A stretch of 64,000 bases of DNA from the NCBI GenBank assembly GCA_030710605.1, contig CP092870.1, forward strand, positions 56,505,532 through 56,569,531. The letters are read 5' to 3'. Shown here piece by piece: positions 45,098 through 55,193 of the stretch. The notes beneath the pieces are model-generated. The model saw only the letters and a list, made by a program, of their open reading frames with translations. It had not been told where the DNA came from and did not search any database. How positions within the stretch are numbered: position 1 is the stretch's first letter; each line of letters begins with the position of its first letter. The position numbers and the translations under genes were made by a program. This DNA is from Cordylochernes scorpioides (Eukaryota; Arthropoda; Arachnida; Pseudoscorpiones; Chernetidae).

Positions 45098-46049
45098 TTT
45101 ATTCGTATCTATTTAATTTTTTAATTAACAATATATAATCTTATATGAACATTGTAATAAATCAGTTTCAATCTCAATCTCTCTCTCTCTCTAGATGGGA
45201 ACATCCCTGGACACTTTATATTTTCCGTTTATCATTACTCTTAACAATTCATTCTTTCATACTTCATCCCTAAGGTTAGAGATAATCGTCATTTCTCCTT
45301 AAAATAAATTTCGATTTTTCGTTCGAAAGAAACATTTGCGGTATAGTTGTCCAACTTCGTTTTAAGAAATCTTAAATCTGAACAAGTACTAGACAAAAAT
45401 ACTTATTTTTAGTCAGCAAATGATGATGATAATACTTCAGTGTCATGTTTAATTGTCAGAATCGAATTTTTCGTGGACAAAATAATCATTCGAGAAGCAG
45501 AAGGCGGATGAAACCAGGTAATCCCTATCTATAAAACAAAATATCAAAGCCAACTTTCAGACTATCTTTTAATTAAAACTACAAATCAAAATTATAAATT
45601 TAACAGCGTATATGTTCAAATGATGAATTAATTTAAAATATAGGATATACAAAGCCTATTCATATTAAACTAATATCAAATTTTGTGATAGAAAAATTAT
45701 GGATTTATATTTAACCCTATAATTAGAAAATATTTTAATATCAGACTGATTTTCGCGTCAGTAAATGTGATGCTAATATTTCAACATCATGATTGATATT
45801 AATGATTTCTTATTAGAACATTAGAACTTTCTCTGATCAGGTCTAGAATAGCAGCCTGTCCTAAGGCCCATTAAAGTTTTATCTCAGTAAAACTTAAAAT
45901 AAAGTACATGTGAGAGTATGTTTTTCTCTTTCACTCATTAATATATTTTTAACTCTACTTGAAGTAGAAATATTGAAAAATAGGATTTCCAGAAATAATG
46001 TTTCAGATAAAGTGTTATCTATTTTAACACAAAGCAATAACGCGCCATA
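45098..46049. other. AT-rich stretch, little recognised
   Basis: 45,190-45,360 repeats the tail of the tRNA-derived unit of 30.8-30.97 kb ('cctggacactt...', 'aataaatttcgattttt'). 46,014-46,045 matches, inverted, the start of the 52.9-kb repeat unit ('acacaaagcaataacgcgcc'). The rest shows no genes or motifs I can name. Confidence 0.45.
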
Positions 46050-46330
46050 TCTATATTAATAAAATGCAAATTTCATAAGTGTTGTTCACTAAAAACTTTC
46101 GTTACAATGCATCAATTTCAACCAAATTTTCAACATTTATGTAAAAAGAGATGGAGCAGGTTTTGCTTAACATCAAAATATATTTCCTAACATTAACATG
46201 CGTAACCTCGCTGTTATCGATTAAATACAAAAAAAATCAACAGAGTTAATTTTATTTATATATAAATACAAAATTAAATTTCAACAGAGTTAATTTTTTT
46301 ACATACTAGCTAATAATCTCAATCTAAAAA
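46050..46330 (+). mobile_element. Helitron 5' end (same family as 28,617)
   Basis: TCTATATTAATAAAATGCAA start after A; it then runs into the 32-bp minisatellite. Confidence 0.45.
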
Positions 46331-47203
46331 TATAATATAAAAAGCCAACAATGAAGAGTGAATGTAAGATAAAAAGCCAACAATGAATAGTAAATGTAAT
46401 ATAAAAAGCCAACAATGAAGAATGAATGTAAGATAAAAAGCCAACAAAGAGTAAATCTACTTATTTAATTGCCTTATTCTGTCTGTGTGAAGTTCACTGT
46501 GTGAAGTTCACAGATAGATTTTGGTCAGAATATAATATAAAAAGCCAACAATGAAGAATGAATGTAAGATAAAAAGCCAACAATGAAGAGTAAATATGAT
46601 ATAAAAAGCCAACAATGAAGAATGAATGTAAGATAAAAAGCCAACAATAAAGAGTAAATGTAATATAAAAAGCCAACAATGAAGAATAAATGTAAGATAA
46701 AAAGCCAACAATGAAGAGTAAATATAATATAAAAAGCCAACAATGAAGAATGAATGTAAGATAAAAAGCCAACAATGAAGAGTAAATATGATATAAAAAG
46801 CCAACAATGAAGAATGAATGTAAGATAAAAAGCCAACAATAAAGAGTAAATGTAATATAAAAAGCCAACAATGAAGAATAAATGTAAGATAAAAAGCCAA
46901 CAATGAAGAGTAAATATAATATAAAAAGCCAACAATGAAGAATAAATGTAAGATAAAAAGCCAACAATGAAGAGTAAATATAATATAAAAAGCCTACAAT
47001 GAAGAATGAACGTAAGATAAAAAGCCAACAATGAAGAGTAAATATGATATAAAAAACCAACAATGAAGAATGAATGTAAGATAAAAAGCCAACAATGAAG
47101 AGTAAATGTAATATAAAAAGCCAACAATGAAGAATAAATGTAAGATAAAAAGCCAACAATGAAGAGTAAATATAATATAAAAAGCCAACAATGAAGAGTA
47201 AAT
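46331..47203. repeat. 32-bp minisatellite, left part of second locus
   Basis: Same unit as at 9,727. It is interrupted at 46,457-46,530 by a short segment matching, inverted, 28,330-28,400 (tail of a tRNA-like repeat). About 25 units. The minus-strand open frames are repeat artefacts. Confidence 0.9.
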
Positions 47204-47479
47204 TGATGTGGATGAACTTAAAAAAAATAATTAAATATGAGTGATTGAATATTAATTAATTTATTTTTCTATTGTTTTTTGACCAAGAAAAGGTAAAATT
47301 CAATCTATCAAAAGATATGTAAATTTTGTTCGTTCAATTTTAATTTTAATTTTAGTTTTGCTTGAGTTGCATGTAAATATACTTAAGGAAGAAAAATAAA
47401 CTTCTTTTTCTTTTATAAGTGCAGACTTCTTCTGTTTGATATAAATTTCTAGAAAATTAATTAAACATCAAAGTTAACA
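47204..47479 (+). repeat. Mag-like element 5' LTR
   Basis: TG...CA, ending AAGTTAACA immediately before the ATG of the polyprotein. Confidence 0.9.
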
Positions 47480-50400
47480 ATGGCGACGAGGCTTTCGTTC
47501 GAACCTTATGTAATGAAAGAAGAACCTTTCGAAAACTATATTCAACGATTCAAACAGTACATTTTTGTGAATGAAATTGAAGGTAAGAAGATTGTTCCTT
47601 TTTTTATTATGTCTATTGGACCAAATACTTATGGAATTCTGAAAGAATTGATCTCACCTAGAGATGTTTGTGCATTAGAATTTGAAGAAATTGTTAGTGT
47701 TCTACTTACTCATTTTACACCTAAGCTAAATATTATTTTTGAAAGATATGAGTTCAGCCAATTGATTCAGGAACATGGAGAAAAAATAGAAGAATATGTC
47801 CTTAAATTAAAAAAACAAGCTAATAAATGTAATTTTGGCTTAAATATTGAAGAACATCTAAGGGATAAATTCATTGCAGGCGTTTCTAATCAAGTTATTT
47901 TGAAAAGATTACTTCAAGAGCCTGAGCTCACTTTTAATATGGCAGTAAATATTGCTACCACAATAGAATCGGTAGATTGTAATGTGTTGAAAATGAAGTC
48001 TTATGCTGAAACTAAAGAAATAAACAAATTACATTCTAAATGCAAACATTGTGGAAAGATGAATCATCATTCGGACAGATGTTTTTTTAGAAATTCTTTC
48101 TGCTATTCTTGTAAACAATTGGGACATATATCGACTGTTTGTCATTCAAAATCTAAGAATGGATATTTTCAACCAAGAAAGAGCGAAGCATCTGCCCACG
48201 GAGAATCATTTTCGGGAAAGAATGGTGAGTCCATCAATAATATAGAATATCTGGCTAATAAATTTGAAAGTATTTTGTATGTCTTCGACATAAAATTCTT
48301 AGCAGAAATTGACACGGGTGCAGCTTTAACAACTATGTCAAAAGATCTATTTTTAAAATATTTTGAACATGTTAAATTATTTCCGTCTAAATGTTATTTA
48401 ACCGATTATCAAGGAAAGGGCATTTCCTCTATTGGAGAATGTAAAGTAAAAGTAAGATATAAAAATAAAATAGGCCATTTAAACTTAATAGTAACAAATA
48501 TTGAAAATAATAAATTTCTCATAGGAAAAGACTGGATAGTATATTTTGATATGGTACAAATTAATGTCCAACAAAATAATAATTTTGATACTAATTTTAT
48601 TTTTAATAAATATTGTAAACTTTTCAAAGATATAGTCTTGCCAATAAAGGATATTTCCGTACACATTAATGTAAAAAATAATTTTGCACCAAAATTTTAT
48701 AGATTTAGACCTGCTCCCTTTGCTATTAGAAATTTAATTGAGGAAGAACTATTATTTTTATTGAATAATGATATTATTGAAAATATAGTGGATAGCCCAA
48801 TAGCTTCACCGCTAGTATGCGTCCCTAAGAAAAACGGCAAAATTAGAATTTGCGCGGACTTTAAAAGAACCTTAAATCCATTTATCGAGGATGTAAAGTA
48901 TCCGATACCGAACATCGATAATGTTTTACATTCATTTTTTGGTAAAAGTATATTTAGTAAAATTGATCTTTCAAGCGCATACCATCAGATACTTCTAGAC
49001 GAGGAATCTCAAAAATTGACAGTTATTTCTACCCATAAAGGCCTTTTTAAATATAAAAGGCTGCCCTTCGGTATCAAGTCCGGAGCAACTATTTTCCAAA
49101 GAACTATGGACAATATTTTTTCCGGTCTTAAAAATGTAATAATATATTTAGACGATATTCTTGTAGCATCGTCTGATGTAAATGAGCATATTTCAGATAT
49201 TGAAACAGTCATGAATAAATTATCGGATTTTAATTTTTCAATTAATAAAGAAAAATCTTTGTTTTTTGTTGATGAAATCGATTATTTAGGACATAAAATA
49301 AATAAAAATGGAATCTATCCCCTTGAGGATAAACTGGACAGTATAAAAAAATGTCCTAAACCGAGTAACATTTCAGAATTGAAATCTTTCTTGGGCATGT
49401 TGTCATTCTACAGTAAATTCGTTAGAAATTTATCCATACATGCAAATCCTTTATTCTCTCTATTGAAAAGAAGTTATAATTGGAATTGGAAAAATGAACA
49501 TGACCAGGCTTTCGAAAAATGTAAAAATTTGATTAGTACAAAAACTTGTTTGACGCATTATTCGCAAGATTTACCTCTTTATGTTACTTGTGATGCATCA
49601 AATTATGGTATTGGAGGATATATTTCCCATATTGTAGACGGCACTGAGAAACCAATTACTTTTGTTTCAAGAACACTAAATGACACAGAAAAGAAATATT
49701 CCCAAATAGAAAAAGAAGGATTAGCAATATTCTTTACCTTAAACAGGCTAAAACAATTCCTTTACGGAAGAAAATTTATTATTAATACAGATCACAAACC
49801 ATTACTAGCCATTTTTGGCGATAAAAATAATTTACCAGCCTTAGTGGCAAATAGATTACATAGATGGTCACTCTCAATATCAAATTTTAATTTTGAAATT
49901 AAGTATACTAAGGGAAGTGAAATACCTCTTGCAGATTTTCTTTCAAGATTTCCAAATCCTGAAAAAGGGGAGAAGGAAGAGGAAATGGGAGAAATATTAT
50001 TAATAGAAAATTCGATATTAGATTACGTCTTGGTATCGTACAAAACCCAAGAAGATCCAACTCTTAGAAAACTATATAAGTTAGTCAAGTACGATAGGTA
50101 TGATGTTGACTCAGAGGTAGATATAAAACCTTATAATAGAATTAAAAACGAGATAACAATAGTAAGAAATTGCCTGTTTTTCGGAAATAGAATGATCATC
50201 CCCGATTCCTTAAGAGAATATGTTTTGAAAATCATCCATGAAAATCATATTGGAGTAAATAAAATGAAAACTCTGGCCAGAAGTTCTGTCTATTGGCCGG
50301 GAATGGATGAGCAAATTGAGAAACTGTCTAAAAGCTGTAGCACTTGTATGGAAAACACATCAAAGCTGCCAAAACAGGAATTTACCGAGTGGACTCCACC

Positions 50401-51274
50401 AAACAAAGTTTGGAAGAGAATTCATCTTGACTATTTCTATTTTGCGGGAAAAACTTTTTTGATATTGGTGGATGCGCATTCTAATTGGATAGAATGTCAA
50501 ATGGTTCCAAATACATCGGCGGGATTCTGCATAGACTTTTTGAGAGAATGTTTAGCGAGATATGGTATCCCGGAGGTGGCGGTAATGGATAATGGGCCCC
50601 CGTTTAGAAGTTATGAAATAAAGACATTTTTCGAAAGAAATGGCATACATGCGATGTTCAGCCCCGCTTACCATCCGGAGAGCAACGGACTAGCGGAAGT
50701 ATCTGTAAGAGAGATAAAAAAAACTATGAAAAGAATTATTTCGGAGGAAAGGGAATTGCCCCTTGAGTTTGCTTTGATTAAGGTTTTATATGCATATAGA
50801 CTGAGTCCTTTGACTAGAACGGAGAAATCCCCGGCTGGAATATTTTTAAATCGCGAGATTAGAACGAAGATTTCCATGTTGAGCAAGAAATCAGTAAGAG
50901 TGGGGAGATTGAAAAATAAAAAACAGAACAATAGATACAAAGTAAATGATAGAGTAAGATACAGATGGATGGAAAGAGGAAAACCGAAATGGATGTTTGG
51001 GATTGTAAAGAGAATAGTGGGAAGCAACAGCTGTATGATAGAAACTGATGGAATAGAAAGGAAAGTACACACTAACTATATGAGGAGAAGTATGGAGAGA
51101 AAGGATGTTTCGTCATCAGAAGAAGGAATAAGCTACCCAAGGCCTCAGACGTCAAGTCCCCTGACTCCTGCTACAATAGTAGCAGAATCTACACCTGGAC
51201 CACCGACTGAATCTACACCTTCCCGGAGATATCCACTACGAGAGAGGAGACCACCGGATAGATATGTACCTTAA
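47480..51274 (+). CDS. Gag-Pol polyprotein of the Mag-like retrotransposon
   Basis: 1264 residues in one frame. Order by approximate residue: gag (1-180), two CCHC knuckles (about 187-200 and 207-220), aspartic protease D-T-G (about 278), reverse transcriptase with Y-L-D-D (about 556-559), RNase H starting C-D-A-S (about 704), integrase zinc region H-H-C-C (about 918-955), catalytic D (about 983), D (about 1036) and E (about 1067), then a basic C-terminal tail. All catalytic residues named are present. The Mag group of Ty3/gypsy is inferred from the knuckle pair and the integrase wording. The ATG is one base from the presumed primer-binding site (TGGCGACGAGG), so there is almost no leader. 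No env frame follows. Confidence 0.93.
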   Translation: MATRLSFEPYVMKEEPFENYIQRFKQYIFVNEIEGKKIVPFFIMSIGPNTYGILKELISPRDVCALEFEEIVSVLLTHFTPKLNIIFERYEFSQLIQEHGEKIEEYVLKLKKQANKCNFGLNIEEHLRDKFIAGVSNQVILKRLLQEPELTFNMAVNIATTIESVDCNVLKMKSYAETKEINKLHSKCKHCGKMNHHSDRCFFRNSFCYSCKQLGHISTVCHSKSKNGYFQPRKSEASAHGESFSGKNGESINNIEYLANKFESILYVFDIKFLAEIDTGAALTTMSKDLFLKYFEHVKLFPSKCYLTDYQGKGISSIGECKVKVRYKNKIGHLNLIVTNIENNKFLIGKDWIVYFDMVQINVQQNNNFDTNFIFNKYCKLFKDIVLPIKDISVHINVKNNFAPKFYRFRPAPFAIRNLIEEELLFLLNNDIIENIVDSPIASPLVCVPKKNGKIRICADFKRTLNPFIEDVKYPIPNIDNVLHSFFGKSIFSKIDLSSAYHQILLDEESQKLTVISTHKGLFKYKRLPFGIKSGATIFQRTMDNIFSGLKNVIIYLDDILVASSDVNEHISDIETVMNKLSDFNFSINKEKSLFFVDEIDYLGHKINKNGIYPLEDKLDSIKKCPKPSNISELKSFLGMLSFYSKFVRNLSIHANPLFSLLKRSYNWNWKNEHDQAFEKCKNLISTKTCLTHYSQDLPLYVTCDASNYGIGGYISHIVDGTEKPITFVSRTLNDTEKKYSQIEKEGLAIFFTLNRLKQFLYGRKFIINTDHKPLLAIFGDKNNLPALVANRLHRWSLSISNFNFEIKYTKGSEIPLADFLSRFPNPEKGEKEEEMGEILLIENSILDYVLVSYKTQEDPTLRKLYKLVKYDRYDVDSEVDIKPYNRIKNEITIVRNCLFFGNRMIIPDSLREYVLKIIHENHIGVNKMKTLARSSVYWPGMDEQIEKLSKSCSTCMENTSKLPKQEFTEWTPPNKVWKRIHLDYFYFAGKTFLILVDAHSNWIECQMVPNTSAGFCIDFLRECLARYGIPEVAVMDNGPPFRSYEIKTFFERNGIHAMFSPAYHPESNGLAEVSVREIKKTMKRIISEERELPLEFALIKVLYAYRLSPLTRTEKSPAGIFLNREIRTKISMLSKKSVRVGRLKNKKQNNRYKVNDRVRYRWMERGKPKWMFGIVKRIVGSNSCMIETDGIERKVHTNYMRRSMERKDVSSSEEGISYPRPQTSSPLTPATIVAESTPGPPTESTPSRRYPLRERRPPDRYVP

Positions 51275-51304
51275 TGAGTATTGCTATCTTAAAAAAGGGG
51301 GAGT

Positions 51305-51580
51305 TGATGTGGATGAACTTAAAAAAAATAATTAAATATGAGTGATTGAATATTAATTAATTTATTTTTCTATTGTTTTTTGACCAAGAAAAGGTAAAAT
51401 TCAATCTATCAAAAGATATGTAAATTTTGTTCGTTCAATTTTAATTTTAATTTTAGTTTTGCTTGAGTTGCATGTAAATATACTTAAGGAAGAAAAATAA
51501 ACTTCTTTTTCTTTTATAAGTGCAGACTTCTTCTGTTTGATATAAATTTCTAGAAAATTAATTAAACATCAAAGTTAACA
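51305..51580 (+). repeat. Mag-like element 3' LTR
   Basis: No differences from the 5' LTR seen by eye. AATAAA occurs about 80 bp before the end. Confidence 0.9.
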
Positions 51581-51808
51581 TAAATGTAATATAAAAAGCC
51601 AACAATGAAGAATGAATGTAAGATAAAATGCCAACAATGAAGAGTGAATGTAATATAAAAAGCCAACAATGAAGAATGAATGTAAGATAAAAAGCCAACA
51701 ATGAAGAGTGAATGTAAGATAAAAAGCCAACAATGAATAGTAAATGTAATATAAAAAGCCAACAATGAAGAATGAATGTAAGATAAAAAGCCAACGATGA
51801 AGAGTAAA
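51581..51808. repeat. 32-bp minisatellite, right part of second locus
   Basis: About seven units continuing the array of 46,331-47,203. It ends in 'gagtaaa', where a Helitron begins with TC. Confidence 0.9.
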
Positions 51809-52443
51809 TCTATATATATAAAATTGAATGTCTGTCTGTACTCTATAGTTTCAAAAACCATACATCCAATCGCCGTGAAATTTTGGGATATTATTAGGTA
51901 TATCACCGGGAAGGTTTTTGAAAAATAATTTCATGAATATCTTGAATATCCTTAGAGTTATTTGCAGATTTGTAGATTTAACTCGCAAGCAGCGCCCCTA
52001 TTGTGACGATGTAACAAGTTTTCTTATCACTAAGTTTGTTATCTTAAATATTATTTATCAAAAGTAAGATTATCTCAGGATGACACGGCAATTTATTTGA
52101 GACAAGAATAATGATACAATTCCAAGGCGAAGATACTATTCCTTTAACTTCCAATTACCGAGGGAACCAATTAATATTGATTTTATTCAACTTATCGAGT
52201 ATTTTTCAAGGGACCAGGAAAAAATTTTCACTAGATAAAACTATGATTTTCTAATGTAGAAAATTAGGAAAGACAAAATTCAGGATGACACGGCACACAG
52301 GGACCGGGAAAAAATGTTCACTTTATCGAGAGATTCAAATTTACGAGTTTCAAATTATCAAAATATATCTTTTTTTTTTTAAATAAGTTTTTAGAGAATT
52401 GTTTTAACAAATGTTCGTTAGACAAACATTAACTCGGGTAAAA
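51809..52443 (+). mobile_element. Non-autonomous Helitron, 3' end missing
   Basis: TCTATATATATAAAATTG start; the body closely matches copies 1 and 7 of the left array, up to 'aactcgggtaaaa'. The hairpin and CTAG are replaced by the next repeat. Confidence 0.65.
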
Positions 52444-52445
52444 TA

Positions 52446-52536
52446 TACATATAAAATAAAAGGATTTAAAGCGCGAATGTTTCTTTTATACATAAAACGA
52501 ACTTCTACTGTCCTTACTGCGATGAAAAAATATATT
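52446..52536 (-). repeat. Inverted partial unit of the ribozyme-bearing repeat
   Basis: About 90 bp equal to the reverse complement of the start of each following unit (for instance 52,894-52,977). It makes a long hairpin with the first unit. Confidence 0.75.
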
Positions 52537-52821
52537 ACAGGACAGTAGAAGTTCGTTTTATGTATAAAAGAAACATTCGCGCTTTAAATCCTTTTATTTT
52601 ATATGTTTAGATGGCGCGTTATTGCTTTGTGTTAATTTATTCCTAACTGTCCTTGTTTTTATAGTTTGCTGAAGAGTATTGCTCGCGGCAAATATTTGAA
52701 TGTAATTCTACTGTCCTATAAGCTTATGTCCATAGTTTACTTGAAAACCATTTCTAAGATTCTATCCTTCAGTGTAGCATATAAAAGCAGAATGACCCAA
52801 TACAGTATTAGAGCTCTGAGA

Positions 52822-52888
52822 AGCGGTCTGGTGGATTAAATTGGCGAAACCGCTGGGAGGGTTCACCACTGATGAGCCAAGCCCTCCC
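52822..52888 (+). ncRNA. Hammerhead-like self-cleaving RNA core, rewired strand order, copy 1
   Basis: Segment S: AGCGGT-C (cleavage expected after 52,828) then TGGTGGA. Segment B: TTGGC-GAA-ACCGCT (52,841-52,854). Segment A: TTCACCA-CTGATGA-GCCAA (52,862-52,880). Pairings give stem III (AGCGGT/ACCGCT), stem I (TGGTGGA/TTCACCA) and stem II (GCCAA/TTGGC), with the invariant CUGANGA, GAA, A15.1-U16.1 and C17 in place. The order S-B-A is not a circular permutation of the known S-A-B, so it folds only as a pseudoknot or between repeat units. An eight-pair stem TGGGAGGG/CCCTCCCA brackets segment A. Confidence 0.6.
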
Positions 52889-53125
52889 AATATATTTTTT
52901 CATCGCAGTAAGGACAGTAGAAGTTCGTTTTATGTATAAAAGAAACATTCGCGCTTTAAATCCTTTCATTTTATATGTATAGATGGCGCGTTATTGCTTT
53001 GTGTTAATTTATTCCTAAGCTTATAAGCTTATGTCCATAGTTTACTTGAAAACCATTTCTAAGATTCTATCCTTCAGTGTAGCATATAAAAGCAGAATGA
53101 TCCAATAAGTATTAGAGCTCTGAGA

Positions 53126-53192
53126 AGCGGTCTGGTGGATTAAATTGGCGAAACCGCTGGAAGGGTTCACCACTGATGAGCCAAGCCCTCCC
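53126..53192 (+). ncRNA. Hammerhead-like core, copy 2
   Basis: Same three strands and core bases as copy 1. The only change seen is GGAAGGG for GGGAGGG in the outer stem, which introduces one mismatch. Expected cleavage after 53,132. Confidence 0.58.
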
Positions 53193-53497
53193 AATATATT
53201 TTTTCATCGCAGTAAGGACAGTAGAAGTTCGTTTTATGTATAAAAGAAACATTCGCGCTTTAAATCCTTTTATTTTATATGTATAGATGGCGCGTTATTG
53301 CTTTGTGTTAATTTATTCCTAACTGGCCTTGTTTTTATAGTTTGCTGAAGAGCATTGCTCGAGGCAAATATTTGAATGTAATTCTACTGTCCTATAAGCT
53401 TATGTCCATAGTTTACTTGAAAACCATTTCTAAGATTCTATCCTTCAGTGTAGCATATAAAAGCAGAATGATCCAATACAGTATTAGAGCTCTAAGA

Positions 53498-53564
53498 AGC
53501 GGTCTGGTGGATTAAATTGGCGAAACCGCTGGGAGGGTTCACCACTGATGAGCCAAGCCCTCCC
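53498..53564 (+). ncRNA. Hammerhead-like core, copy 3
   Basis: Identical to copy 1 through the core. Expected cleavage after 53,504, 372 bases from copy 2. Confidence 0.58.
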
Positions 53565-53858
53565 AATTTATTTTTTCATCGCAGTAAGGACAGTAGAAGT
53601 TCGTTTTATGTATAAAAGAAACATTCGCGCTTTAAATCCTTTTATTTTATATGTTATCTATTTTAACAATATATGTAATGTCATCTGAAACTATACCATG
53701 TTTTTATGTCATATGAAAGTTTTTTTATATAGATTTCATTATTTCAACATTATTCCAACTTTCTCATTCGCGATGTTCCAATTTAATTATTTAGAATATT
53801 TTAAAATATATTTCTATCCTATCTTTCCCTCTATATATAAATGTCAAAATATATATAT

Positions 53859-54489
53859 GTCGTAAACCCGGGTAAGACAACAAGTGAGTTGGAAGCAGTC
53901 GGGGTTGAGTGGCAAGGCGTGCAGAGTGGGAAGTCCGCACGGGACAGTAAGGACAAAGTTTGGGATCAAAATACGCTCTCCTAGTACGTCTCAAGTGGCA
54001 CCATAACCAGGGGAAATTTGAGGATTAACCGAGGAAAGCTCGGCGTCCAGCCTGAAGCCGCGGAGGCAGAGAGGAGCCAAAACGGCGGCCACGAGGACCG
54101 TCGTGAGATGGCCACGGACCTAGTATAGAGCAGGCCTTTCCGAAAATATCCACTGTAACCTTACTAACTGTCAACATCCGGACCAAACGCCCCTTCTTTG
54201 TCCCTCTCTGGATCCCCCGGGTGTCCGGTGGCAAGCTGGTGTCACTTTGAGACGACAGGAAAAGACGTCATACTTTATTAATTACATATCACATTGTTTA
54301 AATTATGATAGAATGTGCCCCAGGTGAGAAAGGTTTGATTAGGGGAGTGAAATAAAATGGAGCGAAAAGCTAGGAAACCTATTAAAAGGGAAATAATTTG
54401 GGGCACAAATTAGTTACTAGAATAAAAATAAATAGGAGAGTAGAGAGAGAGAAAGAGAGAGAGAGTGGTTACACACTGATATAATATTA
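53859..54489 (-). mobile_element. Fragment of a LARD-related element
   Basis: 54,308-54,489 matches the interior of the 10.8-15.7 kb element ('cctattaaa.gggaaataattt', 'ggggcacaaa', 'agttactagaataaa'). The GC-richer 53,859-54,307 lies where an LTR would be but has a different sequence. Cut by the following Helitron. 53,666-53,858 holds nothing recognised. Confidence 0.4.
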
Positions 54490-55193
54490 GTAGCGGATGT
54501 ACCCGGCTTCGCCCGGTTTTTACCCGAGTAAAGGTTTGTCTAACGAACATTTGTTAAATCAATTCTCTATAAACTTATAAAAAAAGATATATTTTGATAA
54601 TTTGAAACTCGTTAATTTGAATCTCTCGATAAAGTGAACATTTTCCCCGGTCCCTTGAAAAATACTCGATAAGTTGAATAAAATCAATATTAATTGGTTC
54701 CCTCGGTAATTGGAAGTTAAAGGAATAGCATCTTTGCCTTGGAATTGTATCATTATTCTTGTCTCAAATAAATTGCCGTGCCATCCTGAATTTTGTCTTT
54801 CCTAATTTTCTACATTACAAAATCATCATTTTATCTATTCTCTCAATATATATGTTGTAGATAAATGATAAAACTAACTTTGACTTGTGCGCAATTAATA
54901 GGTAGAAAATCTTACTTTTGATAAATAATCTTTAAGATAATAAACTTAGTGATAATAAACTTATAGATAAAAAACTTGTTATCATCGTCGCAATGGGGGC
55001 GCTGCTTTCGAATTAAATCTACAAATCTGCAAATAACTCTAAGGATATTCAAGATATTCAAGAAATTATTTTTCAAAATCCTTCCTGGGGATATACCTAA
55101 TAATATCCCAAAATTTAACGGCGATTGGATGTATGGTTTTTGAATCTATAGAGTACAGACAGACAGACATTTAAGTATATATTTATATATATA
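54490..55193 (-). mobile_element. Non-autonomous Helitron, minus, first of three in tandem
   Basis: Left end GTAG plus hairpin complement (mutated CTAG). Right end with CAGACAGACAGACA and a TA run. The body is as in the left array. Confidence 0.65.

Larger units (their letters stand above)
47204..51580 (+). mobile_element. Ty3/gypsy Mag-like LTR retrotransposon, apparently intact
   Basis: The 276-bp LTRs (47,204-47,479; 51,305-51,580) look identical by eye and begin TG, end CA. A 5-bp target duplication TAAAT (47,199-47,203; 51,581-51,585) falls within a minisatellite unit. A purine tract AAAAAAGGGGGAGT lies directly before the 3' LTR. There is one long uninterrupted frame. This is the youngest-looking element in the window and could be mobile. 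Confidence 0.95.
52537..53665 (+). repeat. Tandem repeat with hammerhead core (three units and a partial)
   Basis: Unit of about 372 bp; the middle unit is 304 bp, lacking a 68-bp block near 53,010. Each unit has two TATAAAAG-like boxes (for instance 52,780-52,787), the 16-mer 'aaaagaaacattcgcg', and a self-cleaving-type RNA core. No reading frame of note. Size, tandem layout and ribozyme recall retrozymes and hammerhead satellite DNAs. Confidence 0.8.

Noticed and set aside
46494-47191. Similar hydrophobic frames at the second minisatellite
   Set aside because: Same repeat artefact.
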